Part shown: positions 50,878-59,195 of the stretch, one piece after another | Position numbering within the stretch: the first letter of the stretch is position 1 | Layout of the letters: the number at the start of each line of letters is the position of its first letter | Source: Streptomyces sp. NBC_01669 | GTDB lineage: Bacteria > Actinomycetota > Actinomycetes > Streptomycetales > Streptomycetaceae | Direction of reading: 5' to 3' | DNA: 64,000 nucleotides | Assembly: GCF_026339735.1 (NCBI RefSeq) | Contig: NZ_JAPEQG010000003.1 | Location: forward strand, 372,001-436,000 | Position numbers and translations under genes: made by a program | Notes under the pieces: generated by a model | The model's database searches: none | The model's input: the letters and a program-made list of their open reading frames with translations, nothing else | Told to the model about the DNA's origin: nothing

Positions 50878-52053
50878 GTGGGTGGTCGGCTGGTGGTGGG
50901 TCAGGTGCGGGTGCAGGAGATCGTTCGTGCCGGCGGGCGGGTCTGCTACACGGTTGTGGACACGGACTGTTCGGTGGTGGGGGAGGCGGACGGGTTCCTG
51001 CGTGCCTGCGGGGCGGGTACGGACCGTACGTACGCGTATGTGCTGGTGGATCATCTGCGGTGGCTGCGGTTCGCGGGCCTGGACGTAGGAGCAGTGTCGC
51101 TCGAGGATCTGCGGCACTACATGGCGGCTTTGGGGGCGGATTATCCGGGGCCGTTCGGATTGCCGTGGCGGGAGGGGAAACGCCCGTACGGGCACAGCGC
51201 GTTGAAGACTGCGGCGGCCTGCCTGAAGGGCTTCTACCTTCACCTGGGAACCCACGGCGTGAACCCGTCACTGGCCGAGGCACTTCGCGCAACACGGCTG
51301 CCCACGCGGGCGGACCGGCGGCGGTCGATGCTCGGGCATGTCCTGCACAGCATGCCCGCGAACCCCCTGGCTCCGGCGGAGCGGATGCGCCGGCATCCGA
51401 AGATGCTGCCGGAAGGCGCCCGGGAGGCGTTGTCGGGGGCGGTGTCGTGCGCGCGGGACCGGATGGTGGTCACGTGGCTGGCCGACGGCGGTTTCCGGAT
51501 CGGTGAGTTGTGCGGGCTGCGTCTGGTCGACCTGCACCTGCGGGAGCAGGCCGCGTGTGGTCAGTGCCGGGGGCCGCATGTGCACATCTGTCACCGTGAG
51601 GACAACGCCAACCGGGCCCGGGTCAAGACCAAGGCACCCTGGACGTCGCAGGACGGCACTGTGTGCGGCGGGACGGTGCGCCGGGTGAGTCCGGCGATGA
51701 TTCACACCTACTTCGAGTACATCACCACCCAGTACCCCGCCCAGACCGCTCACGGCATGCTCCTGGTCAGCCTGCACGGCCCCATCCGGGGCCAACCATG
51801 GACCACGGCCGCGGCCCGCGGCATGCTGCGCCGGGCCGCAGCCCGTCTGGAGATCGGCCGGGTGGTCCCGCACGCTTTCCGGCACAGCTTCGCCACTGCG
51901 GTGCTGGACGCCGCACGGGGCAACGCGGTGATCGCGCGGGATGCCGGCGGCTGGGCCTCGGCGTCGACCGTTGAGCAGGTCTACGGCCACGTGGACGTCC
52001 ATGACCCGGTCTTCACCGCGGCGCTTCAGCAGGTGTGGGGGACACGGCCGTGA
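50878..52053 (+). CDS. tnpA: Tn554-type TnpA tyrosine recombinase
   Basis: This protein of about 391 residues starts at GTG 50878 behind GGAGGGGG, though longer readings from 50830 are possible. The C-terminal region has LADGGFRIGELCGLRLVDL (first Arg), then VVPHAFRHSFATAVLDAARGNAVIARDAGGWASASTVEQVYGHV (His-x-x-Arg, Trp at the His/Trp place, Tyr). All catalytic residues are kept. A cysteine cluster CGQCRGPHVHICH sits between the boxes. It is translationally coupled to tnpB. In Tn554, TnpA and TnpB act together. Confidence 0.8.
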   Translation: MGGRLVVGQVRVQEIVRAGGRVCYTVVDTDCSVVGEADGFLRACGAGTDRTYAYVLVDHLRWLRFAGLDVGAVSLEDLRHYMAALGADYPGPFGLPWREGKRPYGHSALKTAAACLKGFYLHLGTHGVNPSLAEALRATRLPTRADRRRSMLGHVLHSMPANPLAPAERMRRHPKMLPEGAREALSGAVSCARDRMVVTWLADGGFRIGELCGLRLVDLHLREQAACGQCRGPHVHICHREDNANRARVKTKAPWTSQDGTVCGGTVRRVSPAMIHTYFEYITTQYPAQTAHGMLLVSLHGPIRGQPWTTAAARGMLRRAAARLEIGRVVPHAFRHSFATAVLDAARGNAVIARDAGGWASASTVEQVYGHVDVHDPVFTAALQQVWGTRP

Positions 52054-54644
52054 TTCCTCTGACTCTGCTGCCCGGCCGCACGGACACCACCCGCATCGGC
52101 CGTGACCGGCTCGAACTGCTCACAGCTCTCATCGCTGCTCCCGCATTCGACCCGCTCTTCCGCGACGCCCTGATCTTCATTCCGCCTCAGCATCCGGTCT
52201 ACGCCTGGCAGTGTGCCGTTGACGGCTGCCTGCGCATCCGCCGGGTCAGTCACAACCTGTGCAACACGCACAACCTGGAGTGGGAGCAGGCCGAGCGGAC
52301 GGGCGAGAGCAAGCGCGCCTTCATGGACGCGGCCACCGCTCTGCCCGCCGCGCGGGGAGTGGACTACGGCCGGTGCCTGATCTGTCCCGACCGCCCGGCG
52401 ATCAGTCCCACCACCCGGCTGTGCCAGCAGCACCAGACCAGGTGGCAGTACGGCGAGGCCGCCGACATGGACCAAGACTGGTTCGAGTCCTGGGCCCGTA
52501 CACAGCACCCGCTTCCCGGCTTTGGCCTGTGCCGGGCGCGGTGCCCGTTCCTGGCCTGCACCTCCCTGGGGCTGTGTCTGCAGCACCTGAACCGGTACAA
52601 GATCGACAACCGCCCGGGAGCGGCCCGGTCGCGCAACTCCCGCGGCCCCCTCAGGGACGGCCGGCCGCTCCCGGTGACCTATGGCGACGAGAAGGCATTC
52701 CGCACCTGGTGTGCCACTGCGGAGCCGGTCACGCAGCCAGGACTGGTCAACCTCCACTGCCTTCCTCCGCTGCTGCGGGCCGAGATCCAGTGGGGCCTGC
52801 ACGCCCACGCCCAGTCCGCACAGCACTCCGAGTGGACCACCAACGGCATCAGGAATCTCGTCAGATACTGCTGGCGAGGCGGCATCACGTCCCTGATGGA
52901 CCTGCACGACGAAGGCTACAAAGACCTGACGCGCAAACAGATGGACTCCGAAGTCCGCAAGATCATCTGGGAGATCGTCAACGGTCTGCGCTGCGTCTAC
53001 TACAGCCCCTCCGACACCAAGGACGCCGGCTTCCTGGAGACCGATCACTTCGGACGACGTTTCAAGAACGCCCAGAGCCACTACGACATCACCACCGTCC
53101 CCCAGCGGTGGCTGCGCGACCTGCTCTGGGACCACCTCGCCGAGTGGCTCCGTTCCCCACAGTGCCCCCGCACCCGAGGACCCTTCGACCAGATGCGCCG
53201 CGCCGCCGTCGAACTGGGCGTCTTCCTCCAAGCCGACGCCCCTGACGCAGGCCACGACCCCACCGTGCTGCGCCGTGAACACGCCGAGCGGTTCGTCGCC
53301 GACCAGCGCCACCGCGCCCGCCATGGCCTGCCGTCCCTGGGCATGGTCCTGGTCGACGGACGGTCTCCCACCGTCACCGACCTGAGCTGCCAATTCGTCT
53401 TCAACGGGGCTCGCAAGCTGCTCTACAGCGCCATCACCGCCGGCCACGCCGAGCGCCTCGGCATCGACACCGGCTTCCTGACCGCCATCCCCTTCGGGGG
53501 GACCGGCCTCAAACAGCGCTCCCGCAACCCCTTCAGCGACGACGTCGCCCGCGCGCTGACCGACGAGACCAACCTGCGCCGCCTGGAGGAACTCGACCTC
53601 AACGACCGCGGACTGCGGGACATCTGGGAGACCATCGTCGCCACCGGGCGCCGCTGCAGCGAGGTCGTGGGACTGCGCCTGGACTGCATCGGCCGCTACC
53701 GCGGCCTGGCCATGCTGTGGCACGACCAGACCAAGGTCGGCAACTACAACGAGGGCATCCGCATCCCCGAGCCCATCTATCACCGCCTCGACGCCCGCCG
53801 CACCATGACACTCCAGCTCTTCGAAAGGCGCTACGGCCGCACCCCATCAGTCGCCGAACGCCCTGGCCTGGCCCTGTTCCCCTCCCGCATCCGCAACCCC
53901 AACGGCCGGCAGCCGATCTCCTACGGACACTTCAACCAGCGCTTCAGGACCTGGATCGCCGGCCTCGACCTCGGCGGCGCGTACGTCGCCCACCAGGCCC
54001 GCCACACCCTGGCCACCAACCTGCTGCGCGCCGGCGCCACGCTCACCCACATCCGCCGTTACCTCGGCCAGCTCTCCGAACGCATGGCCGAGCACTACGT
54101 GAAGATCACCAACAGCGACCTCGAAGACGTCCTGAACACCGTCTGGGTGGCCGGGCCCGGCGCCCCCAACCCCGGCGAACTCCTCTCCGGCGACACCACG
54201 CCCATGGACCGCGAGACAGCCCTCGGACTGGCCCTGGACCTCTCCCGCCGCAGCACCCCCGCCGACGGGGGATTCTGCACCTACCAACCCGTCGTCGACG
54301 GCGGATCCTGCCCCTGGAAACTCGACTGCGAGAACTGCGACAACTTCGTCCTCTCCGGCGCAGACCTCCTCTACTGGCGACGCAAAGCCGAACAGTGGCG
54401 CTCCATCGCGGAAAACGCCCCCGACGACGCCACCGCCGACTACCTCCACACCGTCTTCGAACCCACCGCCAAGGCCATCAAAGGACTCGAACAGGCCCTG
54501 GCCGCTCTCGGCATCCTCGACGAAGCCCTCACCCTCGACCTGCGGCGCCCCCAGGACTACTTCCACCGCACCTGGAGCACCGCCTTCCGCGCCCGAGACC
54601 TCACAGCACTACAGACCCCCGACGACGCCACAGGGCAGCCATGA
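52050..54644 (+). CDS. tnpB: Tn554-type TnpB large tyrosine recombinase
   Basis: This 864-residue protein starts at GTG 52050, overlapping the tnpA stop (GTGA). An N-terminal zinc-binding part (CAVDGCLRIRRVSHNLCNTHNLEW, CLICPDRP, CRARCPFLACTSLGLCLQH) is followed by a long helical region. The catalytic part carries ATGRRCSEVVGLRLDCIG (Arg), then YVAHQARHTLATNLLRAGATLTHIRRYLGQLSERMAEHYVKI (His-x-x-Arg, Tyr). The C-terminal end has another cysteine patch (CPWKLDCENCDNFVLS). All key residues except a His/Trp (Gln-Leu here) are present. It overlaps tnpC. Confidence 0.82.
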   Translation: MIPLTLLPGRTDTTRIGRDRLELLTALIAAPAFDPLFRDALIFIPPQHPVYAWQCAVDGCLRIRRVSHNLCNTHNLEWEQAERTGESKRAFMDAATALPAARGVDYGRCLICPDRPAISPTTRLCQQHQTRWQYGEAADMDQDWFESWARTQHPLPGFGLCRARCPFLACTSLGLCLQHLNRYKIDNRPGAARSRNSRGPLRDGRPLPVTYGDEKAFRTWCATAEPVTQPGLVNLHCLPPLLRAEIQWGLHAHAQSAQHSEWTTNGIRNLVRYCWRGGITSLMDLHDEGYKDLTRKQMDSEVRKIIWEIVNGLRCVYYSPSDTKDAGFLETDHFGRRFKNAQSHYDITTVPQRWLRDLLWDHLAEWLRSPQCPRTRGPFDQMRRAAVELGVFLQADAPDAGHDPTVLRREHAERFVADQRHRARHGLPSLGMVLVDGRSPTVTDLSCQFVFNGARKLLYSAITAGHAERLGIDTGFLTAIPFGGTGLKQRSRNPFSDDVARALTDETNLRRLEELDLNDRGLRDIWETIVATGRRCSEVVGLRLDCIGRYRGLAMLWHDQTKVGNYNEGIRIPEPIYHRLDARRTMTLQLFERRYGRTPSVAERPGLALFPSRIRNPNGRQPISYGHFNQRFRTWIAGLDLGGAYVAHQARHTLATNLLRAGATLTHIRRYLGQLSERMAEHYVKITNSDLEDVLNTVWVAGPGAPNPGELLSGDTTPMDRETALGLALDLSRRSTPADGGFCTYQPVVDGGSCPWKLDCENCDNFVLSGADLLYWRRKAEQWRSIAENAPDDATADYLHTVFEPTAKAIKGLEQALAALGILDEALTLDLRRPQDYFHRTWSTAFRARDLTALQTPDDATGQP

Positions 54645-55219
54645 GTACTTCCCGCACCGACGCCGCCGTCCGAGCCCGCCGCCAAACCACTCAGGAGATG
54701 CTCGAACGCCTCCGGACCGCCTTGGCGGCCATGGCGCGCGACCATAGGCCTGTCACCGTCGCAGCCGTTGCCCGTACCGCCCGCGTCTCACGTACCTTCC
54801 TTTATCAAAACCAGCAGGCCAGAGCCCTGATCGAGCAGGCCACCGGCACAAGCAGACACCACCCCGGAGTCTCCAACAGCGGCAGCCGCGTACAGCCCGC
54901 CTGGAAGGAACGTGCACTCAACGCCGAAGACGCACTCGCCCAAGCCCAGCGCGAAATCCGCACCCAGCGCACCCGCATCGCAGAACTCCTCGGCAAGATC
55001 CGCGACCTCGAACACGATCTCCCCGAAGGCTCACTTCAGCGCATCGTCACGGAGAACACCACGCTGAAGCACCACATACGACAGCTCACCCAGGACAACC
55101 AGCAGGTTCAAGAGCGCCTGACCAGCGCACGCCAGAACAACCGCTTCATGGACAAACGCATTGCCGACCTTGAAGCCCAACTCGCCCCGTACCTCACCAC
55201 CCCGCCTGCGCGCCCCTGA
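54641..55219 (+). CDS. tnpC: Tn554-type TnpC, DUF6262-like
   Basis: This 192-residue protein starts at ATG 54641 inside the tnpB stop (ATGA). It has an HTH-like N-terminal half (MLERLRTALAAMARDHRPVTVAAVARTARVSRTFLYQNQQARALIE). A long coiled coil (AQREIRTQRTRIAELLGKIRDLEHDL, then LKHHIRQLTQDNQQVQERLTSARQNN) follows. This is the TnpC/DUF6262 arrangement, which in Tn554 sets frequency and orientation of insertion. It ends 44 bases before the convergent helicase gene. Confidence 0.8.
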   Translation: MSTSRTDAAVRARRQTTQEMLERLRTALAAMARDHRPVTVAAVARTARVSRTFLYQNQQARALIEQATGTSRHHPGVSNSGSRVQPAWKERALNAEDALAQAQREIRTQRTRIAELLGKIRDLEHDLPEGSLQRIVTENTTLKHHIRQLTQDNQQVQERLTSARQNNRFMDKRIADLEAQLAPYLTTPPARP

Positions 55220-55263
55220 CCCAGCCTCGGACCATCGTCAAAGGGGGATTTCGCCAACGGCCG

Positions 55264-57930
55264 TCAGATCCAGTCGATGCCCAGTTCCCGTAGTGCGTTC
55301 CGCTGCTCGGGGGTGAGTTTGTCGCGCCGGCTCTTGGTGTTGGAGACCCAGACTCCGAGCTTCACGACCACCGGCTCCGTCTCGCCGTCGACCGCGATCT
55401 CTTCGCTGTGGCTGCGTGGTACCGGTCGGTTGGCGCCTTCCCTCTCGACCCACTGGGCGAGGGCCGCCAGGCCGCGTTGGAATGCCTGCTGCGCCTTGCT
55501 CGGGCCCTTCGCCGCGCGCTTGGCCGCGGGAGCGGGAGACGGCTCCTCAAGCGGCTTGACGCCCAGCCTGGCTAGCCGCTCCTGCTGCTCGGGGAGTAGC
55601 TGCGCCCAGGTGCCGGGCTGCTTCTGCCGCTGGAGCCACTTGCCGATGTCGTCCCCGTCGAAGAGCACGCCGGGCTGGATGTCGGGCAGGCTGCCGTCGG
55701 CGTCGACCAGGTCGGCGAGGACGCGGTAGTGCCGCTGCCAGTCCAGCGGCCAGGGGCAGTCCCAGTCCGGGTCGATCGCCGTCAGCTGCGCGGCACGCTC
55801 CGCTGCTCGCTCCGGGTCCTTGCCCAGGCCGTTCTTCTGCCCCTTCCGCCGGAGGTTGGCCAGGTGCTGCCCGATAGGCGCCATCGCCTCGCCCTCGCCC
55901 CAGACTGCGTCTTGGCGGGGTGCGAGATGTCCGGTGGCGCGGTGGTAGGAGCGCAGCGCGGCGAGCTTGTTCTCCCAGGCCTCGTCCCCGGGTTCCCACA
56001 CCATTCCGGCCTCGTTCAGCAGCGTGGTGCGGTGGGGGTCGAGCTCACCTGCGCGGTGGGCGCGGCGCTGCTGATGGACCCACCTGCCCAGGGGGTAGTC
56101 CTTCGTCACGCCAACTGCGGTCTCGGTGTCGTACGGCACCGCGTGCAGGCCGGTGATCTCGTGTCCGGCGCGCCAGCGGATCAGGGCCTGGTAGCCCTCC
56201 AGCCAGACCAGGGACTCGGGCCGGATGACGCGGCAGCGGGTTAGGGCGGCGATGTCGGCGGCGTCGCGGGGGGAGGCGAAGTTGACCACGACCGAGGTGA
56301 CGCGGTCGACCTCCTGCTGCGCCTCGTCGCTCGCCTCTTGGTCGTTCCCGTTCTCCGACCCAGTCGCGGGGGCGGGGTGGACGTGGATGCGGCGGTGTTC
56401 CTCGCCGCGGGTCAGGGCGCGGGAGGCGAGCTGGTCGACCATGCGCTCGGAGTGCGAGCGCAGGGCTTGGAGGATGTCGACCAGGGGTTGGTAGCTGGCG
56501 GAGGCGACCATGTCCTTGGGGTCCTCGCCGGGCTGGAGGAAGACGGGGATGATGATCCGTGCGGTCTTGGTCGTGCCGTCGGGGTTGGGGCGCAGGGCGC
56601 GTCCGATGTTCTGGACGACGTCGACCTGGGAGCTGCGCGAGCCGACGATGCACACCGCCTCCACCCCGCGCAGTCCGGTGATGTCCACCCCGACCCCGAG
56701 TGCCCGCACCGAGGACAGGAACGCCCGGTGCACCCGCCGGCTCTGCGCGTTGACGCCGTTGGCGAACCGGTGGATCACCTCACGCCGGTGAGCGATGGGG
56801 TGGTCCCCGCACAGCCAGTCCGCCCACACCCGGTCCGGGGGTACGTGGCGGCCCTCTTCCAGCTCGTACAGCTCGGCGTCGATCGAGGACGCCGGCAGCT
56901 CCTCCGCACCGGCCAGCGCCGCGCGGGAGGCCTCGGCGGTGTACAGCTCGGCAGCCGTGCGCGGCATCTGCTCGGCGAACGCGGCCGCCTCCTCCACCCG
57001 CTGGTGGAACACCATGGTGGTGTGCAGATTCATCTGCGCCGTGTGCTCCAGCAGCGCCGCCTGGAGCAGGGCCATGCGCCGGCCGCGCAGCGCGTCCTCC
57101 GACAGCCCCAGGATCGGGTCCGGGTCGCGGATCTCCAGCACGTCAATCTCGAACCCCGCAAGGATCGACCGCTCCACCGCCTCCGCCAGCCCAAGATCGA
57201 AAATCCTGGGACCGTAGGTGTTCGAGTCCTCCTCCATCGAAGCGATCACCAGTTCCTGGCCGTCCCTCCCGCGTTGCGGCCGGGGCGAGGCGAGGATCCG
57301 CGGGGTGGCGGTCAGGTAGAGCCGGAAGTCGATGGGGATCCGGCTGTTGTCATGGATCGCAGCCCAGGGCCGTCCGATGTCTCCGGCGGTCATGTGCCCC
57401 TCGTCCAGGACCGCCAGGTCGAATCCGGCAAGTCGTTGCCCATACAGCCGGTCTCCGCCCGCCAGGGCGGCTTCCAGCGGCCCTGGGATCCTCCTCCGCC
57501 CGGTGATATCGGCGGGGTCCTCCCGCTCCACCAGCGAGGCATAGGTCGCGAACACCACGACGGGCCCGGATCCAGCCCACAAGGCGAGCTGGATCGGGTT
57601 GGTGGTGGCCCGGACCCCGAGCTGCTCCAGGACCTCGTCCTTGTCCACCGAGCAGACCGCGACCATCGGCGCACGGTGCCCGACCCGCCGCCAGGACTGG
57701 GCACTCTGCACGATCAGGTCCAGCGTGGGCACCATCACCAGAACCCGGCCGTCCGGGAAGCACTCCAGCGCGCTCGCGGCGGCCGTGATCGTTTTCCCGG
57801 ACCCGGTCGCAGACACACCCGTGGCGCGCGCCCCCTCCGGCGGCACAGATGATCTTGCAGGGAATCCGACCCATTTACGGAAACTCGACTTCTGGTCCAC
57901 CTGGTGTTCCTTGAGCGGAATCAAAGACAT
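55264..57930 (-). CDS. ttrA-like: Telomere-proximal TtrA-like helicase, complete
   Basis: I start the protein at ATG 57930, where GGAGGT lies 5 bases upstream. Longer upstream readings have no codon bias. The 888 residues include Walker A GVSATGSGKTITAA, VLMVPTLDLIVQ, motif II LAVLDEGHMTAGD (DEGH), motif III LTATPRIL, and motif VI QNIGRALRPN. C-terminal helicase-associated repeats (WENKLAALRSYHRATGHLAPRQDAVW and two more) follow. TtrA proteins are found within the last kilobases of Streptomyces chromosomes and linear plasmids and have been linked to conjugal transfer of ends. It reads away from the telomere, which is 1.3 kb upstream. Confidence 0.9.
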   Translation of the reverse strand: MSLIPLKEHQVDQKSSFRKWVGFPARSSVPPEGARATGVSATGSGKTITAAASALECFPDGRVLVMVPTLDLIVQSAQSWRRVGHRAPMVAVCSVDKDEVLEQLGVRATTNPIQLALWAGSGPVVVFATYASLVEREDPADITGRRRIPGPLEAALAGGDRLYGQRLAGFDLAVLDEGHMTAGDIGRPWAAIHDNSRIPIDFRLYLTATPRILASPRPQRGRDGQELVIASMEEDSNTYGPRIFDLGLAEAVERSILAGFEIDVLEIRDPDPILGLSEDALRGRRMALLQAALLEHTAQMNLHTTMVFHQRVEEAAAFAEQMPRTAAELYTAEASRAALAGAEELPASSIDAELYELEEGRHVPPDRVWADWLCGDHPIAHRREVIHRFANGVNAQSRRVHRAFLSSVRALGVGVDITGLRGVEAVCIVGSRSSQVDVVQNIGRALRPNPDGTTKTARIIIPVFLQPGEDPKDMVASASYQPLVDILQALRSHSERMVDQLASRALTRGEEHRRIHVHPAPATGSENGNDQEASDEAQQEVDRVTSVVVNFASPRDAADIAALTRCRVIRPESLVWLEGYQALIRWRAGHEITGLHAVPYDTETAVGVTKDYPLGRWVHQQRRAHRAGELDPHRTTLLNEAGMVWEPGDEAWENKLAALRSYHRATGHLAPRQDAVWGEGEAMAPIGQHLANLRRKGQKNGLGKDPERAAERAAQLTAIDPDWDCPWPLDWQRHYRVLADLVDADGSLPDIQPGVLFDGDDIGKWLQRQKQPGTWAQLLPEQQERLARLGVKPLEEPSPAPAAKRAAKGPSKAQQAFQRGLAALAQWVEREGANRPVPRSHSEEIAVDGETEPVVVKLGVWVSNTKSRRDKLTPEQRNALRELGIDWI

Positions 57931-57967
57931 TCCAGTACCTCCCCTTTTCAGATGCTCTCGCGGAATT

Positions 57968-58660
57968 TCAGGCAGCCGTGTGCGGATAGTTGTAGGGCCG
58001 TTCATCAATGCAGGTACGCGAGTTGCATTTGTGCCAGCCCTCCGAGCCCCTCTCGCCCAGCGGGTCGTAGCCCTCGGGGTCGTAGTGGCCCACCCCGCAG
58101 GTGCAGAGGATGACGTCGTCGGTGGAGTATTCGATGGTGCGGGCGTTGCACAGCCGGTCCGCCTCGCCCAGCGCCTCCAGGACGCGGCGGCGTGCCATGG
58201 TGTGCGGGTACATGCGCGGCAGCACCGTCTCCCGGACGAACGTCTCCAGGCGCACCAGGTCCGCCCGCTCACGCTGCCTCACGTCCGCGATATGTACGGC
58301 CAGTTCAGCGGCCCCGGCCGACCGGCCGCCACGCCGTGACCAGTCCCGGTCCGCGATGCCCACCAGGGCCTCGCTCACGGCCCTCACGCCCTCATCCCAG
58401 CCATCCTCGAACGCTTCACCCCGAGAGGCCGGCGCCATCCCGTCCAGCTCCACGACCTCGCACTGCGCCCCGGCGACCGCCCAGGCCTCCAGTGCCGCCA
58501 CCAGATCGTCCGCCTCAGCCGCAGGTGCGCCCTGGGTGACCAGGAGCGCGAACAGCTTCAACCGGGCGTTGCTGCCCACCGTCTGGTACTGCTTCACCTT
58601 CCGCACGGAATCGCTGCTCAGCGCCTGAGCCTTTCCGGTAGATTCGCCGTGACTGGTCAT
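57968..58660 (-). CDS. Hypothetical protein next to the telomere
   Basis: I start the protein at ATG 58660 behind AGAGGAAC, giving 230 residues. The N-terminal half is helical (VKQYQTVGSNARLKLFALLVTQGAPAAEADDLVAALEAW). The middle is charged (RQRERADLVRLETFVRETVLPRMY). The C-terminal half has a possible metal site: CTCGVGHYDPEGYDPLG, then WHKCNSRTCIDERPYNYPH. No family is recognised. It is the first gene from the telomere, 37 bases upstream of the helicase gene in the same direction, so the two are probably one operon and the protein may help at the end. An earlier start at 58726 is possible. Confidence 0.6.
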   Translation of the reverse strand: MTSHGESTGKAQALSSDSVRKVKQYQTVGSNARLKLFALLVTQGAPAAEADDLVAALEAWAVAGAQCEVVELDGMAPASRGEAFEDGWDEGVRAVSEALVGIADRDWSRRGGRSAGAAELAVHIADVRQRERADLVRLETFVRETVLPRMYPHTMARRRVLEALGEADRLCNARTIEYSTDDVILCTCGVGHYDPEGYDPLGERGSEGWHKCNSRTCIDERPYNYPHTAA

Positions 58661-58809
58661 CAGCGGTCGTTCCTCTCGAACGTGAGGGAGTTTTCCAGAT
58701 GGTGGGGTGTCCCGTGTTTCCGCCAACAGTACATGTGCATCAAACTAGATGCACCCACTACACTGAAGCCCGACACGAATGAGCGACCCCACCCCTTCGT
58801 AGTCAGCTG

Positions 58810-59195
58810 AGCCCGCGTAGCGGGCTTCAGGCCCTGGAGGCGCAGCCGGAAGGACCAGGGTGGGGGAGCGCAGCGGACACGCCCTCAGACGGGTGCGAAG
58901 CACCCGTCAACTTCTCTATGCCAAGTCCCAATTAGCCGCAGTTGACACTCAGCCAGACCAGGCCCCGCGCAGCGGGGCCCACCGGCCCGCAACGCGGGTA
59001 AGCCCCCTCAACTCCCGAAGCGAAGCGGAGGGAGTTGGCCCCGGCTTGCCGGGGCGCGGTGAGCGCAGCGAACCGCCCCTCAACCCAGGGCGCAGCCCTG
59101 GGGTTCGCAACCCGCGGAGCGGGTTGCGCAACTGCCCCGCGCAGCGGGGCAGTTCGCTTGCACATCGCGCTGATAGCTTAGTACCCCTTGGACGT
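58810..59195 (+). repeat. Linear-replicon telomere: palindrome array and end sequence
   Basis: A chain of near-perfect palindromes with three-base loops lies here: AGCCCGC-GTA-GCGGGCT (58810-58826), GACGGGTGC-GAA-GCACCCGTC (58888-58908), GGCCCCGC-GCA-GCGGGGCC (58961-58979), CCCGC-AAC-GCGGG (58986-58998), CCCAGGGC-GCA-GCCCTGGG (59084-59102), GCAACCCGC-GGA-GCGGGTTGC (59107-59127) and AACTGCCCCGC-GCA-GCGGGGCAGTT (59130-59154). Then TTCGCTTGCACATCGCGC at 59153-59170 begins the typical Streptomyces terminus, whose reverse complement reads CCCGCGGAGCGGGTACCACA and on. Tg-protein-capped ends carry such palindromes. The last bases are noisy, so the end is about 59,195 give or take 15. Confidence 0.9.

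Larger units (their letters stand above)
50878..55219 (+). mobile_element. Tn554-type tnpA-tnpB-tnpC element
   Basis: Three genes in one direction, each overlapping the next by four bases, have the order and sizes of Tn554: a tyrosine recombinase of about 400 residues, one of about 860, and a coiled-coil TnpC-like protein of about 190. The unit ends 44 bases before the helicase stop codon. On the left, GGTGACGGACTTTACCAACC at 50,737-50,756 runs into GTCACC and forms a small inverted repeat that may mark the border. The true ends are not resolved. Confidence 0.6.

Noticed and set aside
1..59195. CRISPR array or tRNA gene
   Set aside because: I saw no regularly spaced identical repeats with unique spacers, and no cloverleaf with a T-loop GGTTCGAATCC-type match. 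The palindromes near 59 kb are telomeric and unevenly spaced.
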